Assembly: GCF_014279835.1 (NCBI RefSeq)
Contig: NZ_CP047942.1
Span: forward strand, 310,001 to 374,000
Reading direction: 5' to 3'
Length of the DNA stretch: 64,000 nt
From: Synechococcus sp. MVIR-18-1
Lineage (GTDB): Bacteria; Cyanobacteriota; Cyanobacteriia; PCC-6307; Cyanobiaceae
The stretch's first letter is position 1; every line of letters starts with the position of its first letter. The notes beneath the pieces were generated by a model. The model was not told the origin of the DNA. It saw nothing but the letters and a program-made list of their open reading frames with translations, and searched no databases. The position numbers and the translations under genes are program-made. Positions 56,342 to 64,000 of the stretch are shown piece after piece.

Positions 56342-56953
56342 ATGTCTCAGTTATCCATCAAGCTGAGCGACAAGGCGGATGCTCTGATCGCGCAATTGCA
56401 GAAAGAGATCTTTAATCGTCGCCGTAAAAAGGTCACGGCAGCTGGCGTTGTTGAGACCCTGGTTGAAAGTGGTGCGCGCTCTCAGTCCGACAAGCGCTTT
56501 GCGACCTCTTGGGTCAATCTGATTGAAGACATTGAGAAGGCGGCAAAGCTAGCCACTGCGCATGGAAGCAAGCCCGCATCCCTGACGGATGAGGAATGGG
56601 TGATGGTGTTGAGTCATCGCAATCGCCAAGTCTCCAAACCGCGTCAAGCCAACAAAGCCAACAAAGCTGTGAAGGCCGACCAGCCCGCTGCTACCCGTAC
56701 TGCTGCTCCACGCACGACGACCACGAAAGCCAAACGCGCCTCCTCTTCCTCGCGGGTCGCCAAAGCTCGGGTGGCCAAGACAACGGAGACGTCTACTACC
56801 TCCTTGGCGTCAGTTGGGAAACCTCGTAAGGCGCGCCGTGCCCGTAAGTCGAGCCCTGAGTCCACGTCGGCTCGTTCTACGGCTGGCCGCATGGCGAAAG
56901 CGGCAGCACAGTTGGCTAGCAGCAACGGGATCCAGTCTCCAGCCAGAAGTTAG
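56342..56953 (+). CDS. Protein with conserved-looking N-domain and histone-H1-like basic tail
   Basis: 203 aa. Residues 1-95 look like a folded helical domain (LSIKLSDKADALIAQLQKEI, RRRKKVTAAGVVETLVESGA, SLTDEEWVMVLSHRN). Residues about 100-200 are Lys/Ala/Thr/Ser/Arg low-complexity (KANKAVKADQPAATRTAAPR, RKARRARKSSPESTSAR), like the tails of histone H1 or bacterial DNA-compaction proteins. Function is unknown; nucleic-acid binding is an inference from charge. It follows the aldolase-like gene by 39 bases and ends 12 bases from aroC. Confidence 0.75.
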   Translation: MSQLSIKLSDKADALIAQLQKEIFNRRRKKVTAAGVVETLVESGARSQSDKRFATSWVNLIEDIEKAAKLATAHGSKPASLTDEEWVMVLSHRNRQVSKPRQANKANKAVKADQPAATRTAAPRTTTTKAKRASSSSRVAKARVAKTTETSTTSLASVGKPRKARRARKSSPESTSARSTAGRMAKAAAQLASSNGIQSPARS

Positions 56954-56965
56954 GAGTGGCTCAGA

Positions 56966-58054
56966 TCACCAAAGGCTGCATTGCCCTTGCTGCCTGAGCA
57001 GGTGATCGGCCAGTACTAAGGACACCATCGCTTCCACCATCGGAACGGCTCTTGGTAAGACGCAAGGGTCGTGGCGTCCTTTGGCTGAGAGCGTGGTGGC
57101 CTCTCCTACCGCGTTGATGGTTTGTTGCTCCTTGCGGATGGTGGCCGTTGGCTTGAAGGCCACGCGGATCACAATCGCTTCCCCATTGCTGATCCCTCCC
57201 TGAATGCCTCCGGAATAGTTCGTGGCCGTATGCAGGCTTCCGTCCTTGGTGGGTAGAAAGGCATCGTTGTGGGCACTGCCCTTCAGCAGAGTGCCGGCAA
57301 AGCCCGATCCGATTTCAAAGCCCTTGGTGGCGGGCAGTGACATCACGGCTTTGGCTAAATCAGCTTCCAGCTTGTCGAACACGGGCATTCCCAGTCCTGT
57401 GCTTGCTTGCCTCACCACGCACTCAATCACCCCGCCGCAGGAATCTCCCTCTTGGCCGATCGCTTCAATCCGTTGAATCATCTTTTCGGCCATCCCTGCA
57501 TCAGGGCAGCGCACGATGTTGCTTTCCACTTGTTCGGGTGTGACTGAACTGGGATCAACGCTCGCCTCGAGATCGTGGATTCGCTTCACCCAAGCGATCA
57601 CTTCGGTTCCATTGGCTTTTCTGAGCAGCTGCCTTGCAATAGCTCCCGCTGCAACCCGTCCAATCGTTTCCCGTGCGGAGGCCCTGCCGCCGCCGCTGCG
57701 GGCCTGGATGCCGTACTTCGCCTGGTACGTGGCATCAGCATGGGAGGGGCGGAAGGCCACTTCCATGTCTTTGTAATCCTGAGGTCGTTGATCCTTGTTG
57801 CGCACCACCATTGCAATCGGAGTGCCAAGGGTGACCCCATCCAGTAATCCGCTCAGGATCTCGACCTGGTCTGCTTCTTTCCTCGGTGTGGTGATACGAC
57901 TTTGACCAGGCCGTCTGCGGTCGAGGTCTGCCTGAATGGCCTCAAGGTCTAACTCCAGCCTTGGCGGGCAGCCATCCACGATGACGCCCACACCTCCACC
58001 ATGCGATTCCCCAAAAGTGCTGATCCGAAACAGTTCTCCGAAGCTGCTGCCCAT
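56966..58054 (-). CDS. aroC: Chorismate synthase
   Basis: 362 aa. Last step of the shikimate pathway, converting EPSP to chorismate with reduced FMN. Signatures are [54 protein letters not shown] and the C-terminal [17 protein letters not shown]. Full length. It lies 71 bases after the cupin gene of the betaine operon on the same strand. Confidence 0.97.
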   Translation of the reverse strand: MGSSFGELFRISTFGESHGGGVGVIVDGCPPRLELDLEAIQADLDRRRPGQSRITTPRKEADQVEILSGLLDGVTLGTPIAMVVRNKDQRPQDYKDMEVAFRPSHADATYQAKYGIQARSGGGRASARETIGRVAAGAIARQLLRKANGTEVIAWVKRIHDLEASVDPSSVTPEQVESNIVRCPDAGMAEKMIQRIEAIGQEGDSCGGVIECVVRQASTGLGMPVFDKLEADLAKAVMSLPATKGFEIGSGFAGTLLKGSAHNDAFLPTKDGSLHTATNYSGGIQGGISNGEAIVIRVAFKPTATIRKEQQTINAVGEATTLSAKGRHDPCVLPRAVPMVEAMVSLVLADHLLRQQGQCSLW

Positions 58055-58125
58055 TGGGTCTCCCTGCTGGGATGAGCGTAATCAGTCGGGTTCACTGTTG
58101 AGCTGTGGTGAGCCCTGATCAGAGC

Positions 58126-58611
58126 TCAGATCAGATCAACAAGCGCTGCCGTTGGACGCTCGCTTTCTGGAAGATCTCTGAGCATGGTGAAATCTTCAAA
58201 GCTGAATCCAGGCCCAACACAGCAACTCACCAGGCTGTAAGGACCTTCAGCTTTAGCGGCCTGCCAGTGATCCGCTGGAATCACCTGAACAGGGTTGTGC
58301 ATCGACAACACCTCTCGCGTGGCCTGATCAGCCTTTGGTTCGAGGCACCACAGACTGAGTGGTGCTCCTTGCAGATGGGTCCACACCTCATCGGCATGGC
58401 TCACCCTGTGCCAGCGACTGAGCGATCCTGCATCCAAGAGATACAAGATTGTGCTGATGGCGCAGCGCTGTTGCTGATCAGGTCGAACCACAAGAGCAGA
58501 GCTTCGATGCAGCTCGCGGTACCAGCCCCCCTCAGGATGCGGTTGCAGCTTCCATTCCTCGACCAGCTTCTCAACGACCTCAGATGCGTTGCGTTCGTTC
58601 ATGGGATTCAC
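58126..58611 (-). CDS. DUF985 cupin protein
   Basis: 161 aa, one RmlC-like cupin domain. DUF985 signatures are LQPHPEGGWYRELHRSS, the metal-binding-type SRWHRVSHADEVWTHLQG, and SLVSCCVGPGFSFEDFTML. The function of DUF985 is not established. The ATG overlaps the upstream SDMT stop as ATGA, so translation is probably coupled to betaine synthesis. A role in that pathway (metabolite binding, isomerase or regulator) is only inference from position. Confidence 0.88.
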   Translation of the reverse strand: MNPMNERNASEVVEKLVEEWKLQPHPEGGWYRELHRSSALVVRPDQQQRCAISTILYLLDAGSLSRWHRVSHADEVWTHLQGAPLSLWCLEPKADQATREVLSMHNPVQVIPADHWQAAKAEGPYSLVSCCVGPGFSFEDFTMLRDLPESERPTAALVDLI

Positions 58612-59468
58612 TCTTTTGGTTTGTGGAAACGCATCAGGCCCCAGCAGAGCCTTCCAGCTTTGCCTCCTTCAACCCAATGCTCAAGACCTGCGCTCATGGT
58701 CTTGAGGTACTCAGGACTAATGCTCAGTTTCAGCTCGTCATGACGCCGTTGGAGCTCGTCTCGAACTCGGCTGTAGTGGAGGATCAACATTGGCGTGCGG
58801 TCATCCCAAACGTCGCGTTGAAGCCCAACGTTGGTCGCCCAGCTTTTGTATCGCTCTGGGGAGCCCAGATCGGAGAGGTGAATGCGGTCCAGAATCTTGG
58901 AGAGTGACCCTGAGGGCACGCCGTTGGCCGCCATGGGGTCTGTCATCACCATCACGCCACCGGGCTTGAGAAGTCTTGCGGCTTCTTTCATCACCTGTTG
59001 GCGATCTCCCGAGTGAAGGATGGCATCTTGGCTCCAGACCACATCGGCGCAGGCATCCTTAAGAGGCACGGCTTCAAAAGAGGCGTCATGCACCTGGATT
59101 TGACCTTCCAAGCCGGCCGCACGATTGAGTTCACGATGACGGGTGTTCTCGACGGCAGAGATATTGATGGCTTCTACTTTGACCTTGGGGTTTTGGCAAA
59201 GGTGGCGAGCCGCTCCGCCGTAGCCAGAGCCCAGATCCACGATGGAACAGCTCTCGTTAGAGGAGTCATTGCGCTGCTCCTTAATGAGCGCGGCTAGCGC
59301 TTCTACCGTGCGGCGACTCGCGGTTGCAATCGGCTCCGACTCCGCGTTGTAGAGCCCGATATGAATGTCTTCTCCGCCCCAAACCTCTGCATAAAAGCGG
59401 TCGGCATCGTTGCTGTCGTAGTAACCAGCGGCAGTTGAGGCAGCCTTTGAAAAAGAAGATTCAGCCAT
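58608..59468 (-). CDS. Sarcosine/dimethylglycine N-methyltransferase (SDMT)
   Basis: 286 aa class I SAM methyltransferase. SAM-binding motif SIVDLGSGYGGAARHLCQ, then VEAINISAVENTRHREL and VVWSQDAILHSGDRQQVMKE. The N-terminal AGYYDSNDADRFYAEVWGGE and EDIHIGLYN are typical of SDMT-type betaine enzymes. It would convert sarcosine and dimethylglycine to glycine betaine, an osmolyte. It begins 3 bases after the GSMT stop and overlaps the cupin gene by 4 bases, forming a tight three-gene unit. Confidence 0.92.
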   Translation of the reverse strand: MAESSFSKAASTAAGYYDSNDADRFYAEVWGGEDIHIGLYNAESEPIATASRRTVEALAALIKEQRNDSSNESCSIVDLGSGYGGAARHLCQNPKVKVEAINISAVENTRHRELNRAAGLEGQIQVHDASFEAVPLKDACADVVWSQDAILHSGDRQQVMKEAARLLKPGGVMVMTDPMAANGVPSGSLSKILDRIHLSDLGSPERYKSWATNVGLQRDVWDDRTPMLILHYSRVRDELQRRHDELKLSISPEYLKTMSAGLEHWVEGGKAGRLCWGLMRFHKPKE

Positions 59469-59471
59469 GAT

Positions 59472-60314
59472 CTAAATCTCGGTCATGTCTGTGTCAAAGC
59501 GATATTCCTTTTCCGCAACATGCACATAGAAGTCAGGATCGTCATGGCCTTGTTGGTAGTCCCCGAAGGTATTGATCCGTTGAAATCCAACCTCACGCAT
59601 TAGGCGTCTTACATAGCCGTGGCGCAACGGAAACATATTTAGGTGGTAAGTGCTTCCGTCGCTGAAGGCGTAGCGGAAGCGAGCCAGTCCGTCGTCGACA
59701 TGCTCCGGACCAACTTCAACATCTTTCCCGCAGTACACGTTGCTTTTTCCGCTTTTGGAGTTGCCCTCCAACAAGCGGTCGTAATTTCTGTGATCCAGGA
59801 TCAAAACGCCGTTGTGCTTCAGCACGGCGTAGTACTCCGCCAACGCTTTGCGTCGATCTTGCTCACGAAATAGATGCGTGAAGGAATTGCCTAGGCAGAT
59901 CACCGCATCAAACTCGCCATGAACGTCACGATTGAGAAAGCGCCAATCGGCATGAACGGTGCGCATCAACAAGTCGCGTTCGCGTGCATTTTTAAAGGCG
60001 CGAGCCAACATGTTTGGGCTTCCATCCACACTGACAACATCAAATCCTTCTCGCAATAAACGAACGGAGTGGAACCCTGTGCCAGTGGCAACATCAAGAA
60101 CGGATTTGGCTCCATGCTGATGCAATAGTTTGATGAAAAAATCTCCTTCTGCTTTTTCTCTTGCCTCCCAGTCAATCAATCGATCCCAGCGATCAACAAA
60201 TTGTTCGATGTATTCCTGTTCGTAATGATCAGTTTCGCGAACCCGTTCAGGTGAGTCTCCGAACTTCTGAGCATCTCTCTGCTCGACGGGAGAGGGATTC
60301 GTGAACGATGACAT
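59472..60314 (-). CDS. Glycine/sarcosine N-methyltransferase (GSMT)
   Basis: 280 aa class I SAM methyltransferase. N-terminal VRETDHYEQEYIEQFVDRWD followed by RLIDWEAREKAEGDFFIKLL, and the SAM site VLDVATGTGFHSVRLLREGF with DVVSVDGSPNMLARAF, match GSMT. It methylates glycine to sarcosine and dimethylglycine; SDMT completes betaine. It is the first gene of the unit, its start 276 bases from the divergent transporter operon. Two inverted repeats lie just upstream. Confidence 0.92.
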   Translation of the reverse strand: MSSFTNPSPVEQRDAQKFGDSPERVRETDHYEQEYIEQFVDRWDRLIDWEAREKAEGDFFIKLLHQHGAKSVLDVATGTGFHSVRLLREGFDVVSVDGSPNMLARAFKNARERDLLMRTVHADWRFLNRDVHGEFDAVICLGNSFTHLFREQDRRKALAEYYAVLKHNGVLILDHRNYDRLLEGNSKSGKSNVYCGKDVEVGPEHVDDGLARFRYAFSDGSTYHLNMFPLRHGYVRRLMREVGFQRINTFGDYQQGHDDPDFYVHVAEKEYRFDTDMTEI

Positions 60315-60337
60315 AGATGACTTTTAATGTGGGAACA

Positions 60338-60378
60338 GAGATCTTGAAGATCTCGTATCGATGCATTGACAAATGCAT
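60338..60378. promoter_or_regulatory. Two consecutive perfect inverted repeats upstream of GSMT
   Basis: IR1: GAGATCTT-G-AAGATCTC (60338-60354), a 17-base perfect palindrome with a single central base, 24 bases upstream of the GSMT ATG. IR2: ATGCATT-gaca-AATGCAT (60361-60378), perfect 7-bp arms. The short loops look more like operators for a dimeric regulator than terminators. Both sit on the GSMT side of the 275-base divergent promoter region. Confidence 0.55.
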
Positions 60379-60589
60379 GCTCACACCAAAAGCTTCCGAA
60401 TTCTGGTGGCTGTTGTGAACGATATTTCTTCAAGCTAACGCTCGTTTTTAAAAGTGTCAGCAAATTCGATCGGCTTTGATTGCCAGCCTGGAGCAATAAG
60501 TCGAATTTATGCTGTTTTCGTGAAGGAAAGCATTGTGATGCTCTCGCGCTAGCTACGTTGTAATTGATGAATGCTGGGGCAAATCCGAG

Positions 60590-61729
60590 ATGAATTCGGA
60601 GATCTGCCTTAATTCTCTCTGGAAGATATATGGAGGGTCGGCAGATTCAGCGATTAAGCAACTTCAGTCTGGTCTAGATCCACTTGATTTGTATCAGCGA
60701 ACGGGCCTCCGCGCTGCTGTTCGCGATGTCTCTCTTGAGATCCAAACGGGCGAAATTTTTGTTGTGATGGGCCTCTCGGGGTCTGGGAAATCCACCCTGC
60801 TGCGTCTTCTAAATGGCTTGGTGAGGCCTTGCTTAGGTGAGGTGAGGATTCAGGGGCGGCAGCTGTCTTCTCTGAGTCCAATGGAGCTCAACAAGCTTCG
60901 TCGTGAGCAGATGGGCATGGTGTTTCAGTCCTTTGCGCTCTTCCCGCATCGAACCGTGATCGACAATGCGGCGTTTGGCCTTGAGGTGGCCGGTGTGCCT
61001 AGACCAGAGCGCAGAGACTTGGCTTTAAAGGCTCTTGAGCGTGTAGGCCTCGGGGATGAATGCCGAAAGCATCCTCATCAGCTTTCTGGGGGGATGCAGC
61101 AGCGGGTTGGTCTTGCGCGAGCGCTGGCGCTTGATCCACCAATCTTGCTGATGGACGAGGCCTTTTCCGCGTTGGATCCGTTGATTCGCAGCGACATGCA
61201 GGAGTTGCTGTTGGAATTACAGGCTGAGCGGCAACGCACCATCGTTTTTATCTCCCACGACCTTGATGAGGCGATTCGGCTTGGCGATCGGATTGCCCTC
61301 ATGCAGGACGGCCAAGTGCTGCAATGCGGAACGGCTCAGTCCCTCCTCAGCGACCCGGCCAGTCTTGCCGTGCGTCACTTTTTCCGTGATATCGATTCCG
61401 CAGCCGTGTTGGATGTCGCTGCGATTGCTGCAATGCCGAGCTGTCTGTTGGTGAACGCTGCTGGTCCATCCGCTGCCTTGGATGCCTTCGTTGGTGACCC
61501 GGTGTACGTCCTCGATGAGAGCAAGCGGTTGCAAGGAGTACGCACGATCTCTAACGGCTGGATTGAGGCTGATCAGCTAGCAACGCTGCGTGCTGGTACG
61601 CGGGTTCGTGATGCGATGCCGCTTGTTGCCTCGCTTGCCTATCCACCGCCTGTTGTGGATCGTGAAGGTTGCTTCTTGGGTGTGATTACACCCCGTCTGC
61701 TGTTGCGTTCCCTGGAGGTCAACGTTTGA
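60590..61729 (+). CDS. proV: Glycine betaine/proline-type ABC transporter ATP-binding protein
   Basis: 379 aa. The N-terminal sequence LWKIYGGSADSAIKQLQSGL is the long ProV/OpuAA type. Walker A is VVMGLSGSGKSTLLRLLNG, the signature LSGGMQQRVGLARALALDP, Walker B ILLMDEAFSALDPLIRSD, and the H-loop VFISHDLDEAIRLGDR. The C-terminal 110 residues are a degenerate CBS-like region, where betaine transporters sense ionic strength. It begins the transporter operon divergent from the betaine synthesis genes. Confidence 0.93.
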   Translation: MNSEICLNSLWKIYGGSADSAIKQLQSGLDPLDLYQRTGLRAAVRDVSLEIQTGEIFVVMGLSGSGKSTLLRLLNGLVRPCLGEVRIQGRQLSSLSPMELNKLRREQMGMVFQSFALFPHRTVIDNAAFGLEVAGVPRPERRDLALKALERVGLGDECRKHPHQLSGGMQQRVGLARALALDPPILLMDEAFSALDPLIRSDMQELLLELQAERQRTIVFISHDLDEAIRLGDRIALMQDGQVLQCGTAQSLLSDPASLAVRHFFRDIDSAAVLDVAAIAAMPSCLLVNAAGPSAALDAFVGDPVYVLDESKRLQGVRTISNGWIEADQLATLRAGTRVRDAMPLVASLAYPPPVVDREGCFLGVITPRLLLRSLEVNV

Positions 61730-62652
61730 CGCTTCAAGCTCTGCCTTTCGGATCTGCATATGGTTTCGCTGCAGTGCATCAAGCCGGAGCCTTAGGCCTC
61801 GCTGTTGATGCTGCAGTGGTGTGGTTGCTCACCTACGCACAAGGCCTCTTTGACGTTGTCAATGCAGGAGTCATGGCTCTTGTTGCCTTCGCAGAGACCT
61901 TGCTGGCAGCGCCCGCTCCTTGGAGTTTTGCGCTGATCGTGGCTGGTCTTGGCCTCTGGAGAGTGAGCGGTGGATTCGCCTTGTTTGCACTGCTTGGTTT
62001 GAACTTGGTGCTGGCGATGGGGCTTTGGGATCCGATGATTTCGACCCTCGCACTGGTGTTGACGGCATCATTCTTGGCCTTGCTGATTGGTCTCCCTCTG
62101 GGGGTGCTATCAGCGCGTCTTCAGTCGGTTTGGCGATTGTTACGACCTTGCCTTGACCTCATGCAGACCATGCCGGCTTTTGTGTATTTGATTCCCGCGG
62201 TGATGTTGTTCAGCACAGGTGCTGTTCCAGCAATCATCGCCACCTTGGTGTTTGCAATGCCGCCGGTGGTTCGTCTCACCCAGCTCGGGATTCGTCAGGT
62301 TCCACTTGATCTCATTGAGGCGGGTCGTGCTTTTGGGTGCAGTGAGTTGCAATTGCTATGGAAGGTGCAGATGCCGAGTGCTTTGCCCACGGTGATGAGT
62401 GGCGTCAATCAAACGATCATGCTGGCGTTATCGATGGTGGTGATCGCCTCGATGATTGGTGGAGGCGGCCTGGGTGATGTCGTGCTGCGCGGCATTCAAC
62501 AGCTGGATGTGGGCCTTGGTTTTGAGGGCGGGATTGCCGTTGTGATTCTCGCTGTGATCCTCGATCGACTCAGTCAGAGCTTGATGCTTGAAGGCGAGAG
62601 GACGTTGGAAGCGCGCTCCCGTCGGTGGCGTTCGCTGTGGAGGACACCATGA
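61726..62652 (+). CDS. proW: Glycine betaine/proline-type ABC transporter permease
   Basis: 308 aa from a TTG at 61726, which overlaps the proV stop as TTGA. GGAGG at 61714-61718 sits 7 bases upstream and decides this start; an in-frame start further upstream lies inside proV. Six or more membrane segments, with the permease loop VRLTQLGIRQVPLDLIEAGR followed by AFGCSELQLLWKVQMPSALP and TVMSGVNQTIMLALSMVVIA. It forms the membrane channel of the system. proX overlaps its end by 4 bases. Confidence 0.93.
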   Translation: MTLQALPFGSAYGFAAVHQAGALGLAVDAAVVWLLTYAQGLFDVVNAGVMALVAFAETLLAAPAPWSFALIVAGLGLWRVSGGFALFALLGLNLVLAMGLWDPMISTLALVLTASFLALLIGLPLGVLSARLQSVWRLLRPCLDLMQTMPAFVYLIPAVMLFSTGAVPAIIATLVFAMPPVVRLTQLGIRQVPLDLIEAGRAFGCSELQLLWKVQMPSALPTVMSGVNQTIMLALSMVVIASMIGGGGLGDVVLRGIQQLDVGLGFEGGIAVVILAVILDRLSQSLMLEGERTLEARSRRWRSLWRTP

Positions 62653-63626
62653 CAGCTCCTCTTTGGCGTCGACGTGCCGTTTTGCTGTCAGGGCTCGGTT
62701 TGGCTGCGGCTTCCCTATCCAGCCAAGTGCGCTTGAGCCGGCAGCGCCAGGCTGACGCCACCGCACCTACGTCTTCCACGCAAAAAGGCTTCGCCTCACA
62801 ATTGGACCCTGAGGGGTCTCAATCGGGCGCAACAGGGCCATTGCGCTTGGGATGGTCTCCATGGGCTGATGCTGAAGTGATGAGCTTGATCGCCCAGCGG
62901 GTGATTCAGCAGGCTTACAACCTCCCAGTCGAGCGGGTGATGGCGGATATCGGCATTCAGTACGCCTCTGTAGCAAGAGGCGATCTCGATCTCATGCTGA
63001 TGGCCTGGTTGCCTTTAACGCACAAGGATTATTGGACGCGCGTGCGTGACAGGGTGCTTGATTTCGGTTCGATGTATTCCGGTCGCCTTGGCTGGGTTGT
63101 ACCCGATTACGTGGATGCCTCTGAGCTTCGCTCTATCGCTGATTTGCGCAAGCCTGAACTGGCGGCGCGGTTCGACAACACGGTTCAAGGCATTGACCCA
63201 GGGTCAGGGCTTAATCAGGCCTCTGAACAGGCGTTGGTGGACTACAACCTGGGTGACATGCGCCTGGTTGCCTCCAGTAGCGCAGCGATGACAGCTGTTC
63301 TTGATAAAGCAATTCGAGAGCAACGTTGGGTGGTGGTCACAAGTTGGACTCCGCACTGGATGTTTGCTCGCTACAAGCTCCGCTTCTTGGAAGATCCCCA
63401 GCTCGTTTTTGGTGGAGTGGAGTGGATTCATGCCTTAGGTCGAAAGGGTTTGGATCGCGACCATCCAGATCTGGCCGGATTCCTCTCGCGTTTTCAGATC
63501 CCTGATCGTGAACTCTCTGATTTGCTTCTCATGGCTAATGAGCGATCGGCCGATGTGGCAGTCGAGGACTACCTCGATCGTCATCCGGCCCGAATTCGCT
63601 ACTGGACCACTGGAATGATCAGCTGA
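62649..63626 (+). CDS. proX: Glycine betaine/proline-type ABC transporter substrate-binding protein
   Basis: 325 aa from the ATG at 62649 (ATGA overlap with proW). The N-terminus LWRRRAVLLSGLGLAAASLS looks like a Tat-type (RR) signal sequence. The mature part is ProX-like: LRLGWSPWADAEVMSLIAQR, DLMLMAWLPLTHKDYW and WVVVTSWTPHWMFARYKLRF, whose tryptophans are suited to the aromatic cage that binds quaternary amines. It presents substrate to ProW. It ends 16 bases from the convergent last gene. Confidence 0.92.
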   Translation: MTAPLWRRRAVLLSGLGLAAASLSSQVRLSRQRQADATAPTSSTQKGFASQLDPEGSQSGATGPLRLGWSPWADAEVMSLIAQRVIQQAYNLPVERVMADIGIQYASVARGDLDLMLMAWLPLTHKDYWTRVRDRVLDFGSMYSGRLGWVVPDYVDASELRSIADLRKPELAARFDNTVQGIDPGSGLNQASEQALVDYNLGDMRLVASSSAAMTAVLDKAIREQRWVVVTSWTPHWMFARYKLRFLEDPQLVFGGVEWIHALGRKGLDRDHPDLAGFLSRFQIPDRELSDLLLMANERSADVAVEDYLDRHPARIRYWTTGMIS

Positions 63627-63642
63627 AAAGCACAAGCTGGTG

Positions 63643-64000
63643 TCATGCCGCTGCCGCAGGACGTCTTGGTGGACAAGCCATCAGGGGGCGATGGTGATGA
63701 CGTCGTGGCGTTCTGTTGGGTGCTGTCGTGATGTTGCGTTGCTGGCCTGCTTCGGCAAGGTCTGCTTGTAAGCGTTCGGTGCAACACAGCAACCTCGACC
63801 AACTCGGCAGCTGATGGGCCACGGGAGCTGCCATCAATTCCTCCACTCTGGGACGCAACAAGGTGGCGAAGCTCTGGACAGCAAGCTCCTCGCTGTGTCG
63901 GTTGTAAGGCAGACGATTAATTGTTGAATCCAAGCCAAACTGCTGAACACGGTCTTCCCCTACCCGTCGGAACAGCACTTCCAGCGTTGGGATCTGGTCT
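63643..64000 (-). CDS. 3' part of an unrecognised gene (5' end outside window)
   Basis: Open from the window edge to a TGA at 63643-63645; 118 codons are visible and the start lies beyond base 64000. The visible sequence has DQIPTLEVLFRRVGEDRVQQ, TINRLPYNRHSEELAVQS, VEELMAAPVAHQLPSW and a low-complexity Arg/His/Pro/Ala tail. I do not recognise the family. A GTG at 63978 could give a shorter gene, but the frame stays open and protein-like upstream of it. Confidence 0.55.
   Translation of the reverse strand, partial: DQIPTLEVLFRRVGEDRVQQFGLDSTINRLPYNRHSEELAVQSFATLLRPRVEELMAAPVAHQLPSWSRLLCCTERLQADLAEAGQQRNITTAPNRTPRRHHHRPLMACPPRRPAAAA

Noticed and set aside
1-64000. CRISPR array, insertion sequence, prophage or integrated element
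   Set aside because: No spaced direct repeats, transposase, integrase or phage gene was seen, and the three tRNA genes have no repeated 3' end nearby that would suggest an attachment site.

Overview
The window looks like core chromosome of a marine unicellular cyanobacterium of the Synechococcus/Cyanobium type. Four things point there: photosystem II genes (psbI, psbN, psbH, psbO), the nitrogen regulator ntcA, the carotenoid hydroxylase crtR, and many cyanobacteria-only families (DUF1997, DUF3181, DUF3146, DUF3084, DUF3177, DUF3769, DUF2555, Ycf20, Ycf66-like). Glycine betaine synthesis genes lie beside a betaine ABC transporter, which fits a saline habitat. The genome is very compact: most neighbours are separated by a few bases or overlap, and five convergent gene pairs overlap at their 3' ends. 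I see no insertion sequences, phage genes, integrases or CRISPR arrays. I cannot name the strain from sequence alone.

Layout. 1-4.5 kb: end of a DUF4079 gene, DUF1997, ispH, an ammonium transporter with a candidate NtcA promoter, and sfsA. 4.5-13.8 kb: murJ, three small cyanobacterial genes, tRNA-Arg(ACG), glyA, a WecA/MraY-type sugar-phosphate transferase, cinA, leuC-leuD and a pentapeptide-repeat protein. 13.8-21.9 kb: a large DUF3769 outer-membrane-type protein, psbI, a GH38 alpha-mannosidase, psbN, psbH, tatA, pth and DUF3146. 21.9-28.4 kb: YqgF-like, DUF3084, ntcA, rph, a CobO-like protein, dcd, thyX, a TxlA-type thioredoxin and a membrane protein.

28.3-37.3 kb: an envelope block (lytic transglycosylase, small membrane protein, glmM, BadF-type sugar kinase), an IctB/O-antigen ligase-type protein, trmB, FIST and DUF3177. 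37.3-47.7 kb: ileS, a Ycf66-like protein, tRNA-Leu(UAG), crtR, gatC, a creatininase-family protein, a 47-aa thylakoid-type peptide, a YhhQ-type transporter, a 3-methyladenine glycosylase gene with an in-frame stop near its 5' end, pyrB and NDH-2. 47.7-56.3 kb: ycf20, small proteins, a 2OG-Fe(II) oxygenase, tRNA-Ala(CGC), DUF2555, coaBC, psbO, sat, ftsH and a KDPG-aldolase-like protein. 56.3-64 kb: a protein with a histone-H1-like tail, aroC, a DUF985 cupin, the two glycine betaine methyltransferases, the divergent proVWX-type transporter and a truncated gene at the window edge.

The best candidate for a little-described unit is the betaine locus. Glycine/sarcosine and sarcosine/dimethylglycine methyltransferase genes are packed with a DUF985 cupin gene, divergent from a betaine-type ABC transporter, across a leader holding two perfect inverted repeats. 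The methyltransferases and transporter are known biology; the coupled cupin and the repeats are the open questions. Other points worth a look: NtcA-type promoters with identical geometry at ntcA and amt, a CobO-family protein without its P-loop, a KDPG-aldolase homologue without most of its active site, and tandem hairpins near 48.65 kb.
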